A stretch of 64,000 nucleotides of DNA from Nannochloris sp. 'desiccata' (lineage: Eukaryota; Chlorophyta; Trebouxiophyceae; Chlorellales; Chlorellaceae), in the NCBI GenBank assembly GCA_019044685.2, contig JAGTXX020000015.1:496001-560000 (forward strand). Reading direction: 5' to 3'. Numbering within the stretch: the stretch's first letter is position 1; each line of letters starts with the position of its first letter. The position numbers and the translations under genes were made by a program. The notes beneath the pieces were generated by a model. The model ran no database searches and was not told where the DNA came from. It worked only from the letters and a program-made list of their open reading frames with translations. Positions 50,318 to 61,249 of the stretch are shown piece after piece.

Positions 50318-52385
50318 TTAGCCCATAGCCGCGGTAACATCGGGGGGAGTGACCGCAGGGAATGAACCAGAAGACGGTGGTTGGTGCACGTGCATCACAG
50401 GACCTTGTTGATGATTAGATCCACCTCGACTGGTACCGGTTGTTTTGCTTGTCCTCCCAGAGCTCGCTTTACGGCGTGCCCCTGCTCCTCCAGAAGAAGC
50501 GTACGTAGAACCATTGCTATTTCCATCCCTCCAAGGAGGCAAATCAGCAGCGCCTTGGCCAGAGCTTACTCTTCTGACACTGTTACTGGTTGCGCCTTGA
50601 CGCTGGTTTGAGGATCGAGGAGTTTCTCTGTTTCTACGACGTGTGCCGCTGTTGTTAGTGTCGGTTTTGCTATGCGATCCAGGCAAAGTACCAGTTGCAG
50701 CCATTGTAGCAGCAGCAATACTCCCCAATACAAATGCAAATCCAGCTAATTTGCCAACTAGGCCAGGCAAGCCGGGGGCGACACCACCCCCACCACCACC
50801 ACCCCCACCCCCACCATGAGTGGAGCTAGCATCTCCACCCTCAGTGGAAGGACCACCAGCGGTGCTTCGAGGGGTGAATTGGGAAGCAGAATGAGGTTCA
50901 GCTTTTATTGTCCAATCACGGACAGAATATGACTTGTTGGACACAGCAGGAGAGTACCCAGGATGACCAGCACCACCCCCAGCACCACCACGAGGTACCC
51001 AAGGCTTCGCACCATCGATTGTCACCTGCTCTGAATCAAATTCAGGGGGTGGCGTGTTGTATCCACTAGGGGAAATTCCATCCCAATCTTCAGTTCCGTG
51101 TCCACGGAGGTCATTTCCGTTATTTTCATTGCCAAGGATCCTTGGAGGCGCTCGCCTTTGTTCTTTTGTTTCTGCCACAGCGGAGAGACCTTTTTCAGCA
51201 CGGGAGAGCATCTCTCGAATTTTCAACATACCCCCAGGTATATGTGCATCGTTATTCGCAGCAGAAGATCCACTGGCACCAGTGGCAGGAGCCTTCTGTC
51301 CACTGTCTCCACTAGGAAGGGATGCAGGAACAGTGCCGCCAGGGGAAGAAATTCTCGTCGTAATATTCTTACCACCACCACCACCACCTATGATAGGGGC
51401 AGGGCCATAGATATCTTCATCAGTGATGTGATGATGGCTCACAGTAGAAGTACAAGAAGAGCCGTACCTCCGGGACCGGTCCTTCATAGATTCATGTTGT
51501 TGATGTGCAGCAGCAGTAGAAGTAGAAGTAGTAGTGGTGGAATGGATACCACGAGATCGAGAAGCAGTAGATGTAGCACCAGGAACAGGCATGGCGAGAT
51601 CGTCATTGCCATTAGGGCCTGTCACTTGTTTACTACTACCAATGCGGTGGCGGTTGTGTTGATTGCTGCCATCCCAAAGGTCGTTTTCATGGAGGCTTCC
51701 GTAAGAAGGTTGTCCAGAAGGGAGGGAAGGTTTAGGGGATCCGCTCATAAGGCTGAATAGAGAAGATTCAGCAACGGGGGCAGCGTTGCGATTGTCGCGA
51801 CTACCTTTCTCTCTAGAAGAAGGAAAACGGGAGGATGGCTGTGATGGGGATGCCCCGCTGCGTGGGGTATCATCTCCAGCGGAGGCAAAGTTGAGGACTT
51901 CGCGGACGATTTCTTTGGCAAACATGATGCGAGGAGCACTGGAGGCAAGGACCTCTAACAGCTCCCTGCGAACGCCATCAAGCTGGCCAAGTAAAACGGC
52001 TTTCTGCTCGGAAGTGGACTGTTTGAGGAATCGGTACTCGCGGAGCTTATCCTCCATATATTCCAATTGTGCACTGCAGTTTTTAGAGAGTCAAGGGGTT
52101 GATATTACGTATGAAGTGAAGGTTTGCTCTTAAAAATTTAGAGAACGTTAGAAATTTAAAACAAGATTGGTGCCCAGCAACTCACCTGATTGCCAACAAG
52201 GCCTCACGTTCCCTATCCGCAGCATTAAAGTCCCAATCAAGGGTCGTAGTGAGTGGATGAGTTTGTTGGATGGCTTGACGCAGCTTGGATTCCAGCTCAC
52301 AGGTGCGTTCCAACGCATTAATTACACCCAAGGAATCAAAATCATCGACATCGTTCCTCAAAGGGCTGCCATCCATGGTTGTCAT
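50318..52385 (-). CDS. Orphan coiled-coil, disordered, tail-anchored-like protein, 651 aa
   Basis: Exons are 52385-52186 and 52073-50318, phase 2 (GTGAGT donor, CTGCAG acceptor). The first 120 residues are helical and charged (INALERTCELESKLRQAIQQ, LEYMEDKLREYRFLKQ, LLGQLDGVRRELLEVLASSA), resembling a coiled-coil dimer. About 300 residues of Ser/Gly/Pro-rich disordered sequence follow, with a poly-Gly tract. One hydrophobic helix (LPGLVGKLAGFAFVLGSIAAATMAA) lies about 130 residues from the end. The basic Ser/Thr/Arg-rich C-terminus is variable. No family recognised; a membrane tether is an inference. It is followed on the same strand by the ZNF598 gene, the first break in strand alternation. 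Confidence 0.6.
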
Positions 52386-52838
52386 GCCAGAATTGGTGTA
52401 ATATTATACTTTTGGACTAAATCAATGTATTTCCTGTCGCCCGAAACTCTTATTTCGACTTAAGATTACTTTGAAATTTCAAATTTACTGTCCTTGTCAA
52501 GGTTGCCTTTGCGTCTTTAAAACACCGGATCGCAGGCTATTTACAATGTTTAGAATCTAAATAATATATCAGCTGTGCTGCGAGGGTTGCAAAGGATCTC
52601 TCTTTTGAACTTTCACTCCAAATCCCAAATATTTCCTTTCTTCCTCCAAAATTTTGCTGGACCGCCATACCACAGTTTTTTTTCTCGCCGATTTACTCCG
52701 TCGAGTCACCGAGAAGTCTTTGTGCAGTGCATCGCCATAAAAAATCCATGAGAAACAATCAACAGCATCAAAGTTACATTTAAATTTGCTTTTGCTCTAA
52801 TTAAAGCTCCTTTACAAAATATATTCATCTATTTTTAA
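52386..52838. other. Spacer between orphan gene and ZNF598 3' end
   Basis: 453 bp holding the promoter of the orphan gene and the 3' UTR of the ZNF598-like gene. Nothing specific seen. Confidence 0.35.
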
Positions 52839-55612
52839 TTATTTTTTACTCCACGCATCGTTCAGTGCTCTTTCTTCTCCAGCCATCTTTCCAGCTCCAT
52901 CTGAGGCCCATTGCCCTTTCAAAGCAGGATTTCTCCACACATTCTGAGGGTGTACTTTGGTATTTTGATAGAAATCAGATAATGATTGTTTACTCTTTTT
53001 ACCACTAGCACCACTTTCAGTTTTTGAACTCGAAGGCCCCGCTGTCTTGCTGGAAGAAGGTGCTGCTGCTTTTGGGGCTTGAGGTAACGCAGGGAACAAT
53101 TCAACTGCACTAGAAGGCTTACTGCTACCACCACCACCACCAGCACCACCACTACCACCAGCCCATTGACTGGGGGCATCGCCAGGAAGTGCTTTTCTAT
53201 TCCCGCATGCTTCGCAAATAACCGCAGCAGGCGCGTTAACTAACGTACACGTAGCACAAGACCAGCTACTATTCTTAGCCGCGTGTGCAGCGCCAGCTGC
53301 AGCTGCTTCAGGCGGCATCCAACTTGTTTGTTGTTGATTACTAGGCGAAGGTCGAGCAGCAAAGGCCGAAGTATGAACAGCGAGTAATTCATCTCTTTTA
53401 CTCGCATCAGGACATGTAGATGCTAGTTCAGGTACCACAGAAACCAAGCCAAGAGAAGAGACTGCACTGTGATAAGCCTTTGAGGTAATTTCTCCTTTAA
53501 CCCAGGCGGCACTTTTACTTTTAAATTCTGAAAATTTGACTTCGTCTGAGCCAAGCCGGGCTTTAATTTTAGCAACGAGTTCACGATTTGCAGCACGGAG
53601 AGCACTGGAAATACCTCCAAAAGAGGCAGAAGAGGAAGAAGAAGCGTCGTCATCAATACCACTTTTTCTACGACCATTACTGGTATTTGGGTCTGGCACA
53701 GTAGTACTGGAATCCCCTGCTGCTGCTGCTGCTCCTGGAAGACCAGGAAGAGGAGGCAACTGCTTTTTATTCTTATTTTTTTGACCTCGTGCTGCTGCAG
53801 CTGCAGCTGCTGCCTGTGCCACAGTTGGTCCAAGCGGTGCTGGCTCTGCGATCTCTTGGGACGACGGTGGTCGAGGTAATGGACCTCGATTACGCCGTAC
53901 TACAGGTTGAAACTCATCTTCAAGCGTATCTCGTGTTAAAGGTACTGCATCGGCACCTAGAGCAGGGAAATGCTCTTGTCTAGAGAGTCCACTCGTACCG
54001 CTCCCGCTTGCTCCACAGGTACCGCTTTGTAGCACACGAACAGAGCCACCTCCCCCAAGAACTTCTGCTGCTGTTTTCTTCTTTGCAGATCTTCTTTTTG
54101 CTGATTTGGATTGTCCAGGTAAGGCCGGGAAATCTTGCAGCGAATTAATTGCAGACTGAGATCCTGGACCACCACCACCAGCTACCCACCGACCGCCCAC
54201 AGCTGGACCAGCACTAGGCGCTACAAACGAAGGAAATTCAGACTCTCGTAAAGACAAATGTGCCATTGAAGGCTCCCCAATAGATGCAGCGCCTCCTGCG
54301 CTCTCTGGTTGTGAAGAAGAATTTCTATAATGAGCATCAGTGGCAGCACCAGCAGCAGCACCCGAGGTCGAGGCTGCCATCGCTGCTGCAATCTGCTGCT
54401 GGTGCTCTATTGCTGCTACATTAGGTCTACTTCCTCTTCCTCCTCCTCTTCTATTATTTTGCTGTCCACCAGATAACTGACTCGGTACACTCGCTGCGCC
54501 ACCTATAACTACAGTTCTTTGTCCCGAAGCTGCTACTGCTGCTAAATTGGTCGCACTGGTTGACCCCGGCAGCCCCTCTCCTTGTTCTCCTGGTCGTCTA
54601 TAATTAAATGCTACAGGCACAGTTAACGCTTGTTTTCTTTCTTGTTTGGTAAGCGTTTGACCATGTTCACGTGCAGTATGCGTTCTCAGCTCTTGCTCAG
54701 TAGCAAACACAATGAATTTCTGTTCTAAACACCTCGGGTGTTCACAAGGGTAATGTCCTTGCCTAAAATGATTCTCCAGGTCTGGGTAATCCCTATAATA
54801 CACATGACGATGTGGAGCGCCTCTTCTACATATAAAACACTCTTCATGGGTAGTGTGCATGTGTTGGTATAGCTCATTTTCACCATAATGTCTTTTTTTA
54901 CAAAACCGACACTCGGGGTGCCCTTTAAATCCTGATTCTGCCATTGCGCCATCGAGGTCTCCTTGTTTCATGTGTCTATCAAGCTCAGATTTTGTATATG
55001 CAATTTGTTCAGCAAGGAAGACTTTACGGCCTTCTAAACAGATCTCGCAAAAGGAACGTTTATGGGTTGTCTGGAGGTGATGTTTCAGTGTGCGTAATGA
55101 AGAGAAAACACGGTCAGAGCCACCTAAAGGGTGAGTGAAACTGCACAGAGCGCGGAGTTCTTCATAATGAGAAGCATCGTCAAAATACGCCTGAGCACTG
55201 TCGAGGTAATATAGTTCTCCAGCTTTAGCCCGAGCCTGCAGAGTAAGAAGAAAATAACATTAAAAATAAAACGGAAGAAGGCGGTTGGTTCTAGAATAAT
55301 GTAAACTCAGATTTCCAGCATTCAAAAGGCCAGATTGGGCACTGAGAAACCCAGTGTGCTAATTGTTTCACCACTGCTACATACATCTAATTGCTCAAAT
55401 GCTTCTGGTGCTAGCTGTTGTGTAAACGAGCCTGCCGAGCGTGTCACAAAAACCGCCGGTTGCTGTTGCTGGCAATAAGCACAGCGAGAGTCCTTCAACA
55501 CAGAGCGCAGACGAGATACGCATTTGGAACATGTCTCATTATGTCCACAAGGACCATACGCTGTGAACTGGAGTGGCTCAGTGCAGACTAAACACACATC
55601 ATCGGAAGCCAT
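52839..55612 (-). CDS. ZNF598/Hel2-type RING and zinc-finger E3 ligase, 874 aa
   Basis: Senses collided ribosomes and ubiquitinates 40S proteins to start ribosome-associated quality control. Exons are 55612-55385 and 55235-52839, phase 0 (GTATGT donor). Exon 1 encodes the atypical RING (CLVCTEPLQFTAYGPCGHNETCSKC...CAYC). Exon 2 opens with the conserved linker ending in HHLQTTHKRSFCEICLEGRKVF, then C2H2-like fingers CRFCKKRHYGENELYQHMHTTHEECFIC and HFRQGHYPCEHPRC followed by FATEQELRTH. The rest is disordered, with a RanBP2-type finger near residue 730-750 (WSCATCTLVNAPAAVICEACGN). The final segment contains NVWRNPALKGQW. A downstream in-frame ATG (54971) is internal, not the start. Confidence 0.9.
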
Positions 55613-56304
55613 CACGCCTCAGATTAAAGGATGCGTGCGCACCCTCTGTTGAAGCGGCTTTGAAATAGTAAAGTATCTATCGAAAAGCACCACTCCTCCA
55701 TTCAGTGCAATTTCAAAATTCATCACGTTTCTAGAGCGTTTTTTTCTGCCGCCCTTCGCGCTTCAAACTTCGACTCGACGAAGCTCTCCTAGCTACTTGC
55801 CAAGTTGAAGGTGGGCACCCAAAATATTTCGGTTGCCGGGTAGCTGCTCCGTACAAATCTCCTTTTGCCTACTGGGATAGGCTAACCCCTCTCTTACTCT
55901 CCTACATAGGGGTGCCCTGAAGCCGCGGTGGTGGCTTCTCACGATCCCTCAAGTTACCTGTTGGGGTTCTTTTATTTTATTTTTCTGTTTTGGTTGCCCA
56001 TTTTTAATCGCTATTTTGTGTTAAATTGCTGGATTTTCTTCTATTTTCGATATTACATATCACTTGGCTGTAATTTAGAGCAAATTGTGCCTCTATACGT
56101 TCCAAAAGAAGAAAATAGGAACAAACTTCGGAAGTGTTCTTCTTCTCGAGTCAGCAGAAAACTTGCTAATTTACACAGGGTATGTTACTAGAGAAAAACG
56201 GCACCTATTCATTCCAAAAACTGGGATATATACTGCACGCAACGTTCAAATTTGTTCCGAAAGAAAAAAGAAAATATACTGAAAACATAAAAAAAAACTA
56301 AAAT
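55613..56304. other. Spacer ZNF598 / CaMK-like kinase
   Basis: 692 bp with the ZNF598 promoter and the kinase 3' UTR. No repeat pair or RNA gene identified. Confidence 0.35.
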
Positions 56305-58491
56305 CTACTCTGACAGCGGTTTCACTGAATGTACTCTCCTTCCAGCACTACCACTTCTATTGCTCTTCGTAGGAGATGAGGAGGTATCAAGACTATTTCT
56401 ACTTCCACCATAAAGTTCCTTTCCAAGCCCACTATCATTAGCTGTAGCACGTGCTTGAATTATTTTCAAATATTCTTCATCTGTCGAAGTTGATGTCCCG
56501 CTCCGTACATTTACGGTGTTGTTGTTGTTATTTCCATAATGAAGGCTCGTTGGTGTCAAGGGTGTATCGAAACTACCTCTTTTCTTCACAACAATTGTTC
56601 GTATTGTTGGAGGAGAGGCCAGCGGGATAGATGCGGGTACTGATGTAGTTTTGCCTACATCTTTAGGAGCTAATAATGTTACTGCTGCTGGCGGCGGCGG
56701 CGGCGGTTGCTTGTCGCCTTCAGGAGCTACAGTTGCATTTGAGAGCAGTTTCGCAGCGCTATTTCCACTGCTGGCACCATGAATTGATACATCCATATAT
56801 TGCCGTAATGAAGCACCTAATAAAAACAGTCCAGAAGTGGACCGAGACATTCCACTGGCAGCTGCAGAGTTGCCGCTGTTGTGATAACTGCCCCCGCCTC
56901 CAGAGCTCCTCACAGACCCACCATGAATACTGCCAAACTCAGGTGCAGGCGATAAAACTTCACTCAGTAACAGGGCAGTACCTGATCTCCTCATTCCAGT
57001 ACTAGCTTTAGGTACTGCTTCTTCGCCACAATGGACAGAACCTCCTGTATCATGAATGTGACGGTATGACGCAGCCGTAATAGTACGGGCAATACCGCGG
57101 AAACTACGATTACCTCCATTTCGTACACTCGATTCACGTCTTTGCATACGGCGTAAATTATCTAAATAATATGCATGTTCTCTGCAAGAACCCACCTCCA
57201 CCGCCTTTGCCGCAACACCACCAGCAGGGGCAGAATTTTGAGAAGACATTTGCTGTTTTTGCTTGTTTTTCTTATTTTTTCTGCTTTGGTTCTGTTCTTC
57301 CACAGAAAATGCAACTCGTCGCATAGCTACAACGCCATTGCATAAAAATTTGAGTCTTCGCATCTCTGCAACTGTGGCAGCACCGAGAGCGACATCCATA
57401 CCCAACATGCGTAACACCCGACCGCCTTTTGTAGTCACCCATTCATGCTCTAATACCTGTGCAGCAGTTAATCTCCTTTCAGGATCGAACGTCAGCATAC
57501 CCATAAGTAAATGCTTTGCATCTGGAGATAAGTCCAACCAACGAGGGTCTCGTAATCCAGGTGCTGCCGCTAAACCCATCTTGGCGTACCTTAATTTCTC
57601 ACTATCTTCAATATTGAATGGTTTCCTGCCTACAAGCATGATAAATAGTAACACACCCATAGAGAAGACATCCATTGCAGGTGTATGAATACCTCCTTTG
57701 ATAATTTCAGGTGCAACAAAGCCTGCACTACCCAAAACGCCCCGCTCACTGATATTTGGGTCATATCTCCATGCCATGCCGAGATCTACTACTTTGACTA
57801 TCGGAGGCTCTTGTTTCTCTCTTTCTTCCATCGTGATTCCTGCTAGTGGTTTGGCAAATTTCTCAGTGTAGACAAGATTTTCTGGCTTTAAATCTCTGTG
57901 AATCACTGAGCGAGAATGTAAGTAGGCAACAGCAGAAGCAAGCTGGTGGAAGACACTCCATGCATCTCGTTCGGTGTAGGCTTCGCTAATACGGCAGAGC
58001 CCGTCAAGAACACAGCACCCCCTTAAAAATTCAAGGACTAGGACGTGCGCACTGGGGGATTTAATTACTTGAGAGCACGAAACAAGGCTAGGATGGCTAA
58101 GATGGAGCAAGAGGTCACCTTCTTGAGCAAGCATAGCCTCAGTTTCAGGATCAAGCTCCGGATTGTCAAGGAATACGACTTTAAGAGCAGCCAGAGCTCC
58201 AGTGATTATGTGCCTTGCCAAGACTACTTGAGAAAAGGAGCCTGAGCCAAGATCTTTGATGGGTTCCCAGTCCTGCCGTGCTGGATGGGTTTCCCATCTT
58301 TGGTATGCAGGGATGAAGTGGTCGGCAGACACAACACAGAAGTCTAGACAGCCCATATTCAATAAATGAACAAATATTTCTATGGCACCTGATGCAGCTG
58401 GGTGCACGTGCAACTTAAATCTCGGCTTGAAAGTCAAACTCGCTGGCCATATTGACTCACTAAAATAATGGAGCAATAAGCGATGGTGCAT
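56305..58491 (-). CDS. CaMK-group protein kinase with probable N-myristoylation, 683-728 aa
   Basis: The kinase domain has Gly loop DLGSGSFSQVVLA, Lys in AALKVV, HRDLKPENLVY, DLG in place of DFG (VKVVDLGMAWRY), and GSAGFVAPEI then DVFSMGVLLFIMLVGRKPF, a CaMK/CDPK-type layout. There is no EF-hand or calmodulin-domain tail; the C-terminal 370 residues are Ser/Asn/Gly-rich and disordered. ATG 58491 gives 728 aa, but the in-frame ATG at 58356 yields MGCLDFCVVS, a classic myristoylation plus palmitoylation start, immediately upstream of the kinase domain. I favour the second start (683 aa). DLG instead of DFG occurs in some active kinases. Substrate unknown. Confidence 0.8.
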   Translation of the reverse strand: MHHRLLLHYFSESIWPASLTFKPRFKLHVHPAASGAIEIFVHLLNMGCLDFCVVSADHFIPAYQRWETHPARQDWEPIKDLGSGSFSQVVLARHIITGALAALKVVFLDNPELDPETEAMLAQEGDLLLHLSHPSLVSCSQVIKSPSAHVLVLEFLRGCCVLDGLCRISEAYTERDAWSVFHQLASAVAYLHSRSVIHRDLKPENLVYTEKFAKPLAGITMEEREKQEPPIVKVVDLGMAWRYDPNISERGVLGSAGFVAPEIIKGGIHTPAMDVFSMGVLLFIMLVGRKPFNIEDSEKLRYAKMGLAAAPGLRDPRWLDLSPDAKHLLMGMLTFDPERRLTAAQVLEHEWVTTKGGRVLRMLGMDVALGAATVAEMRRLKFLCNGVVAMRRVAFSVEEQNQSRKNKKNKQKQQMSSQNSAPAGGVAAKAVEVGSCREHAYYLDNLRRMQRRESSVRNGGNRSFRGIARTITAASYRHIHDTGGSVHCGEEAVPKASTGMRRSGTALLLSEVLSPAPEFGSIHGGSVRSSGGGGSYHNSGNSAAASGMSRSTSGLFLLGASLRQYMDVSIHGASSGNSAAKLLSNATVAPEGDKQPPPPPPAAVTLLAPKDVGKTTSVPASIPLASPPTIRTIVVKKRGSFDTPLTPTSLHYGNNNNNTVNVRSGTSTSTDEEYLKIIQARATANDSGLGKELYGGSRNSLDTSSSPTKSNRSGSAGRRVHSVKPLSE

Positions 58492-58582
58492 TTACTCGGA
58501 TATTGAATGATATGATCTTCAAAGGGCTCACTATCTCAAAGCTGAGCGGCCTCTGAGCTGAGCCGACCTCGGTGAGGAGATT

Positions 58583-58605
58583 TTAGGGTTTCCTAGAACC
58601 CTAAA
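58583..58605. promoter_or_regulatory. Inverted telobox-like pair
   Basis: TTAGGGTTT (58583-58591) and AACCCTAAA (58597-58605) form an inverted pair about 90 bp upstream of the upstream kinase ATG. AAACCCTAA is the plant telobox found in promoters of ribosomal and cell-cycle genes; function here is inferred. Confidence 0.35.
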
Positions 58606-58610
58606 GTTTT

Positions 58611-58730
58611 TTCTTCGCGGAAATGCCAGGGAAACAAAAGAGGTTGGCGACAAACGGACGGGAAACCTTGTCTCGCCTGAACCTCGCCAAAGTTGCTAAA
58701 ATCAAACTTTTGTTTCCCAAAAGGGAGAGG
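58611..58730. repeat. Short inverted-repeat element, copy 2
   Basis: GGGAAACAAAAG (58629-58640) and CTTTTGTTTCCC (58707-58718) are perfect inverted repeats. The left flank TTCTTCGCGGAAATGCCA resembles the flank of the copy at 40287. Confidence 0.45.
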
Positions 58731-59358
58731 CGGGAGAGGCATGCGCGGTGATTCACAAATCGATCGCGGGCCCAGCTTTGCTCGGGCAGTAGTTGGCACC
58801 TCTACACCCTCTCCGCCCGCTCTCCGCCCCAAATGAGTTCACGTTGTACCCTGATACTCTTACTATCGGCTATCGAGGCAGTTTGGACTTTTTCCAAAAA
58901 GTGCTGCAGCCCGCCGCTTCTCCTGCCCGGCTCTAAGGATGACTACCGCCTACTTTTTGACGGAGACCTCGAATATGAGGTTCTTGCCTCGTAATTCCTG
59001 AATTATAAGGAATTTATGTTTATATTTCTTTATAAGCGCCGATTCTGTAGCAGCGCAGCATGGCACTCCTTCTTTCGCTTGCGGTATTCTGTGATTTTTG
59101 GCGGTTCTCTGCAACGCCGCAAAAAAGTGCAGGATAAAATGCAGCACCGCGGATTCCCGCAGCCTTCACCGGCGCTTTTTTGCTGTTATCTGTAATTTTA
59201 CAGTGAACAAGGGTGCAAGAGAATGCATTGCTGCTTTTTTGTGGCAATCTGCTTCTGCACAAATTTCCACCTTCCGCAAAACCCAGTACGGCGTGAAAAA
59301 TAATGCCGAATTGACGTGTTTTCGATTTTGCAGTTTACCACGTCCCGAGCGGTTGCAA

Positions 59359-60571
59359 ATGGCAAAGACCAAGTGTCTTTCTTATGCAAAATCGACGCTT
59401 AATGGATACCGCTACGATATTAAAAAGTTCTTGGTAAGCTCTTGGTGTTCTATATTACTTGAAAGTTTCTTCAATTCAAAGGAAGATTGACTGAATCTGT
59501 ATGGTAGGGTATGTTTGTTCCTCACAGCCCAACTATTTTCAAATATAAATCACAGTTCTATATATAACATTGTGTTTTAAACATATTCTAAGACAGAAAA
59601 CGTGCTTGAAACACTAGCAGCTTGAAATGATCGACGATTTGAATGTGGTAGACAAGAAGTAAAAGGTAAGCACACACAGTTTTGACGCGCATTGGCCCTC
59701 TTCCAACCCATGTCTAAAATAGTATAAAGCTTTTGGACCTTGAGTAACGTCCCGAAAACTTGGGTTTAGAGGAGGGCGGTCGATTCAAAAATATGGAAAT
59801 CACCAACACGATTTAAATCTGTTTCTGTAGGTTGAAATGACAAATACAGCAGATAGCACCGCGAATAGACGGTCTCCATTTGAAGATGGAAACTATTATG
59901 GAGCACCAAAACTTCCAAAAACCACTCTCCCACACAAATCTGTGGCGTTGCAACAAAACGTCACTGCCACTGCCACCAATGGCGCTCTTGCCAGTGCTGC
60001 TGCACCCATAGTATTAGATGAAGACGACTACAACCGAATGCATATGCCTAGTGCAAACAACAACAAGGCTACCGCATCCGGCATTGGTAACGACGGTGTC
60101 GGAGAATATCAAGACCACCAACAGGAGCAGGTAGTCGATGTTAATTTTCTCCAACTCCGCTTGGCAGCTGCTGAAGCAGAGAGCGCCCGCCACGTGCAGA
60201 TAATCAGCTCTATGCACGAATGGGCATATAAAACAACTACATCTCTTCGTCAGGTCCAAGAGAAATGCGAAAACGCAGAGAATAGGGCCAACAAAGCTGA
60301 AGAAGAAGTTATGTCTCTTAAACACCACTTAACACAAGTTGCCGCTCAGGTTGAAGCCATGGTGGTAGCTGCGGCCTCTCCTTTACACGCTCCAGCAGCT
60401 CATGGAGGAGGTACCCATAGCCCCACTCAGAATGATGCTGTTGTGCAGTCCAAACGCCGTAGAAAGAAGGTAATTCCTCGTGTTAATACTTTAACCAGTT
60501 TGGCTGCTGACGGGCATGGCAATTTTGTTTCGCCGATTAAGACTTCAATTCATAAGAATAGCAACATATAG
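59359..60571 (+). CDS. Orphan coiled-coil protein with basic patch, 271 aa
   Basis: Exons are 59359-59433 (25 codons, MAKTKCLSYAKSTLNGYRYD...) and 59831-60571, joined in phase 0 (GTAAGC donor, TTTCTGTAG acceptor). The middle (about residues 120-195) is a coiled coil: LQLRLAAAEAESARHVQIIS and QVQEKCENAENRANKAEEEVMSLKHH. The C-terminal part has KRRRKKVIPRVNTL, a likely nuclear signal. No family recognised. Without exon 1 the protein would start at ATG 59837, only two codons after the acceptor, so the exact N-terminus rests on the phase match. Confidence 0.55.
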
Positions 60572-61249
60572 ATTCACCAATTGATGGATACTTACTACAA
60601 AATTGTAGCAAAATACTAGTTTACTACCAGCTGGTTGATTTTTAACCAAATGATTACTAGAAAATGAACCCTCCCTTCTTCCGTCGTTTTTTCTGCTTCT
60701 TTTTCTTTCTCTCTTTCTCTCTCTCCTCCCCTGCACCCGAACAAACAGGATAGTAACCAATAAATGATGCCTTATGTCCCCTCTGTATATTAATATATGT
60801 ATTCCTCTGCTAGGTACTGGCCATATAAATAATATCTACGTTCCTTTTGTCTGACTGCTCTGTCTATTACTATACTTGACGCTAGTAGTACCATACTAAT
60901 AATAATAAAATAGTTGAATAGTTTCATGTTTTCTTACCCCCTTGTCGCCCTTTCGTTCTCTTTCTTTTCTCTTTCTCTCTCTTTTCCCCAACGTGCGATA
61001 AAAGATTAAGATAATGCTGCAGCTGCAGTAGTAATATATCTGAGTTTTCACGTGCTCCCTTGTCTTGAATAATATATGGTACTACCTCTTATTACTAAAG
61101 TTTGTAAAACAGTCTTACTACGCAACTCAATACTAGAGAAATGAAGGAGAAGAAATAAGAGATAGAAAGAAGCAAAGAAGCTAAAATTGGGGCATCAAGT
61201 TATCAGAATAAGCATTAATATGAAAAAAACAAAAGGAGCTCTCTCTCAA
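60572..61249. other. Convergent 3' region orphan gene / ARL1
   Basis: 678 bp with TTTCTCTCTTTC-type pyrimidine tracts at 60697-60726 and 60956-60988. No gene seen. Confidence 0.35.

Larger units (their letters stand above)
58492..59358. promoter_or_regulatory. Divergent region kinase / orphan coiled-coil gene
   Basis: 867 bp. It contains the telobox-like inverted pair at 58583-58605 and the second short inverted-repeat element (58611-58730). Open frames around 59020-59390 have no recognisable protein character apart from the first exon of the next gene. Confidence 0.4.

Noticed and set aside
55861..55935. Possible third transposon (AACCCCTCTC...AGGGGTGCC)
   Set aside because: Only a short local inverted match and no flanking duplication.
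59098..59490. 130-codon + strand ORF upstream of the orphan coiled-coil gene
   Set aside because: Frame runs antisense and across a better splice donor; only the MAKTKC exon in the same frame fits the downstream exon.
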